Assembly: GCF_050337105.1 (NCBI RefSeq)
Contig: NZ_JAKJSQ010000126.1
Location: 1 to 5,125, forward strand
From: Aliivibrio_A kagoshimensis
GTDB taxonomy: Bacteria > Pseudomonadota > Gammaproteobacteria > Enterobacterales > Vibrionaceae
Direction of reading: 5' to 3'
DNA: 5,125 bases
Shown: positions 5,116 to 5,125 of the stretch, piece by piece
How positions within the stretch are numbered: position 1 is the first letter of the stretch
Layout of the letters: each line of letters starts with the position of its first letter
The notes under the pieces: generated by a model
What the model was told of the DNA's origin: nothing
The model's input: the letters and a program-made list of their open reading frames with translations, nothing else
Databases searched by the model: none
Program-made: the position numbers and the translations under genes

Positions 5116-5125
5116 ATCCTTAATC

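Overview
The window looks like the chromosome of a marine gammaproteobacterium, most probably a Vibrio or a close relative. This is inferred from the low-to-moderate GC content, an MSHA-type type IV pilin, an outer-membrane phospholipase A of the enteric/Vibrio type, a membrane GGDEF-EAL protein and a decayed Tn7-like tnsA gene. No database search was possible, so the assignment rests on recognised protein motifs.

Layout. Positions 1-227 are a regulatory region rich in short inverted repeats, leading into a membrane-anchored dual GGDEF-EAL cyclic-di-GMP enzyme on the + strand (about 228-2189). Both catalytic signatures are intact, but the allosteric I-site is absent. Positions 2190-2612 have no gene I can support. 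Positions 2613-2926 hold a broken TnsA endonuclease gene, which suggests a Tn7-like transposon once sat here. A short TetR-family regulator follows (3004-3456, +). A near-perfect 11-bp inverted repeat (2884-2922) and a small palindrome lie upstream of it. Convergent to tetR, on the minus strand, is a tightly packed three-gene operon read from 5032 down to 3538. Its genes are an outer-membrane phospholipase A (PldA/OMPLA family), an MSHA-like prepilin, and a 75-residue protein with a FlaG-like sequence pattern.

How the genes may work together. The three minus-strand genes overlap by ATGA at both junctions, so translation is probably coupled and the products made in fixed proportion. A lipid-hydrolysing outer-membrane enzyme coupled to a pilin and a small cytosolic protein is an unusual combination and is the best candidate here for an undescribed system. 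The phospholipase keeps the His and Ser of the OMPLA active site but has Asp where E. coli has the catalytic Asn156. Cyclic-di-GMP commonly controls MSHA-type pili, so the GGDEF-EAL protein may be functionally related to the pilin, but nothing in the sequence proves that link. The region between 2190 and 3003 is best read as the scar of a mobile element lying between the c-di-GMP gene and the tetR/operon block.
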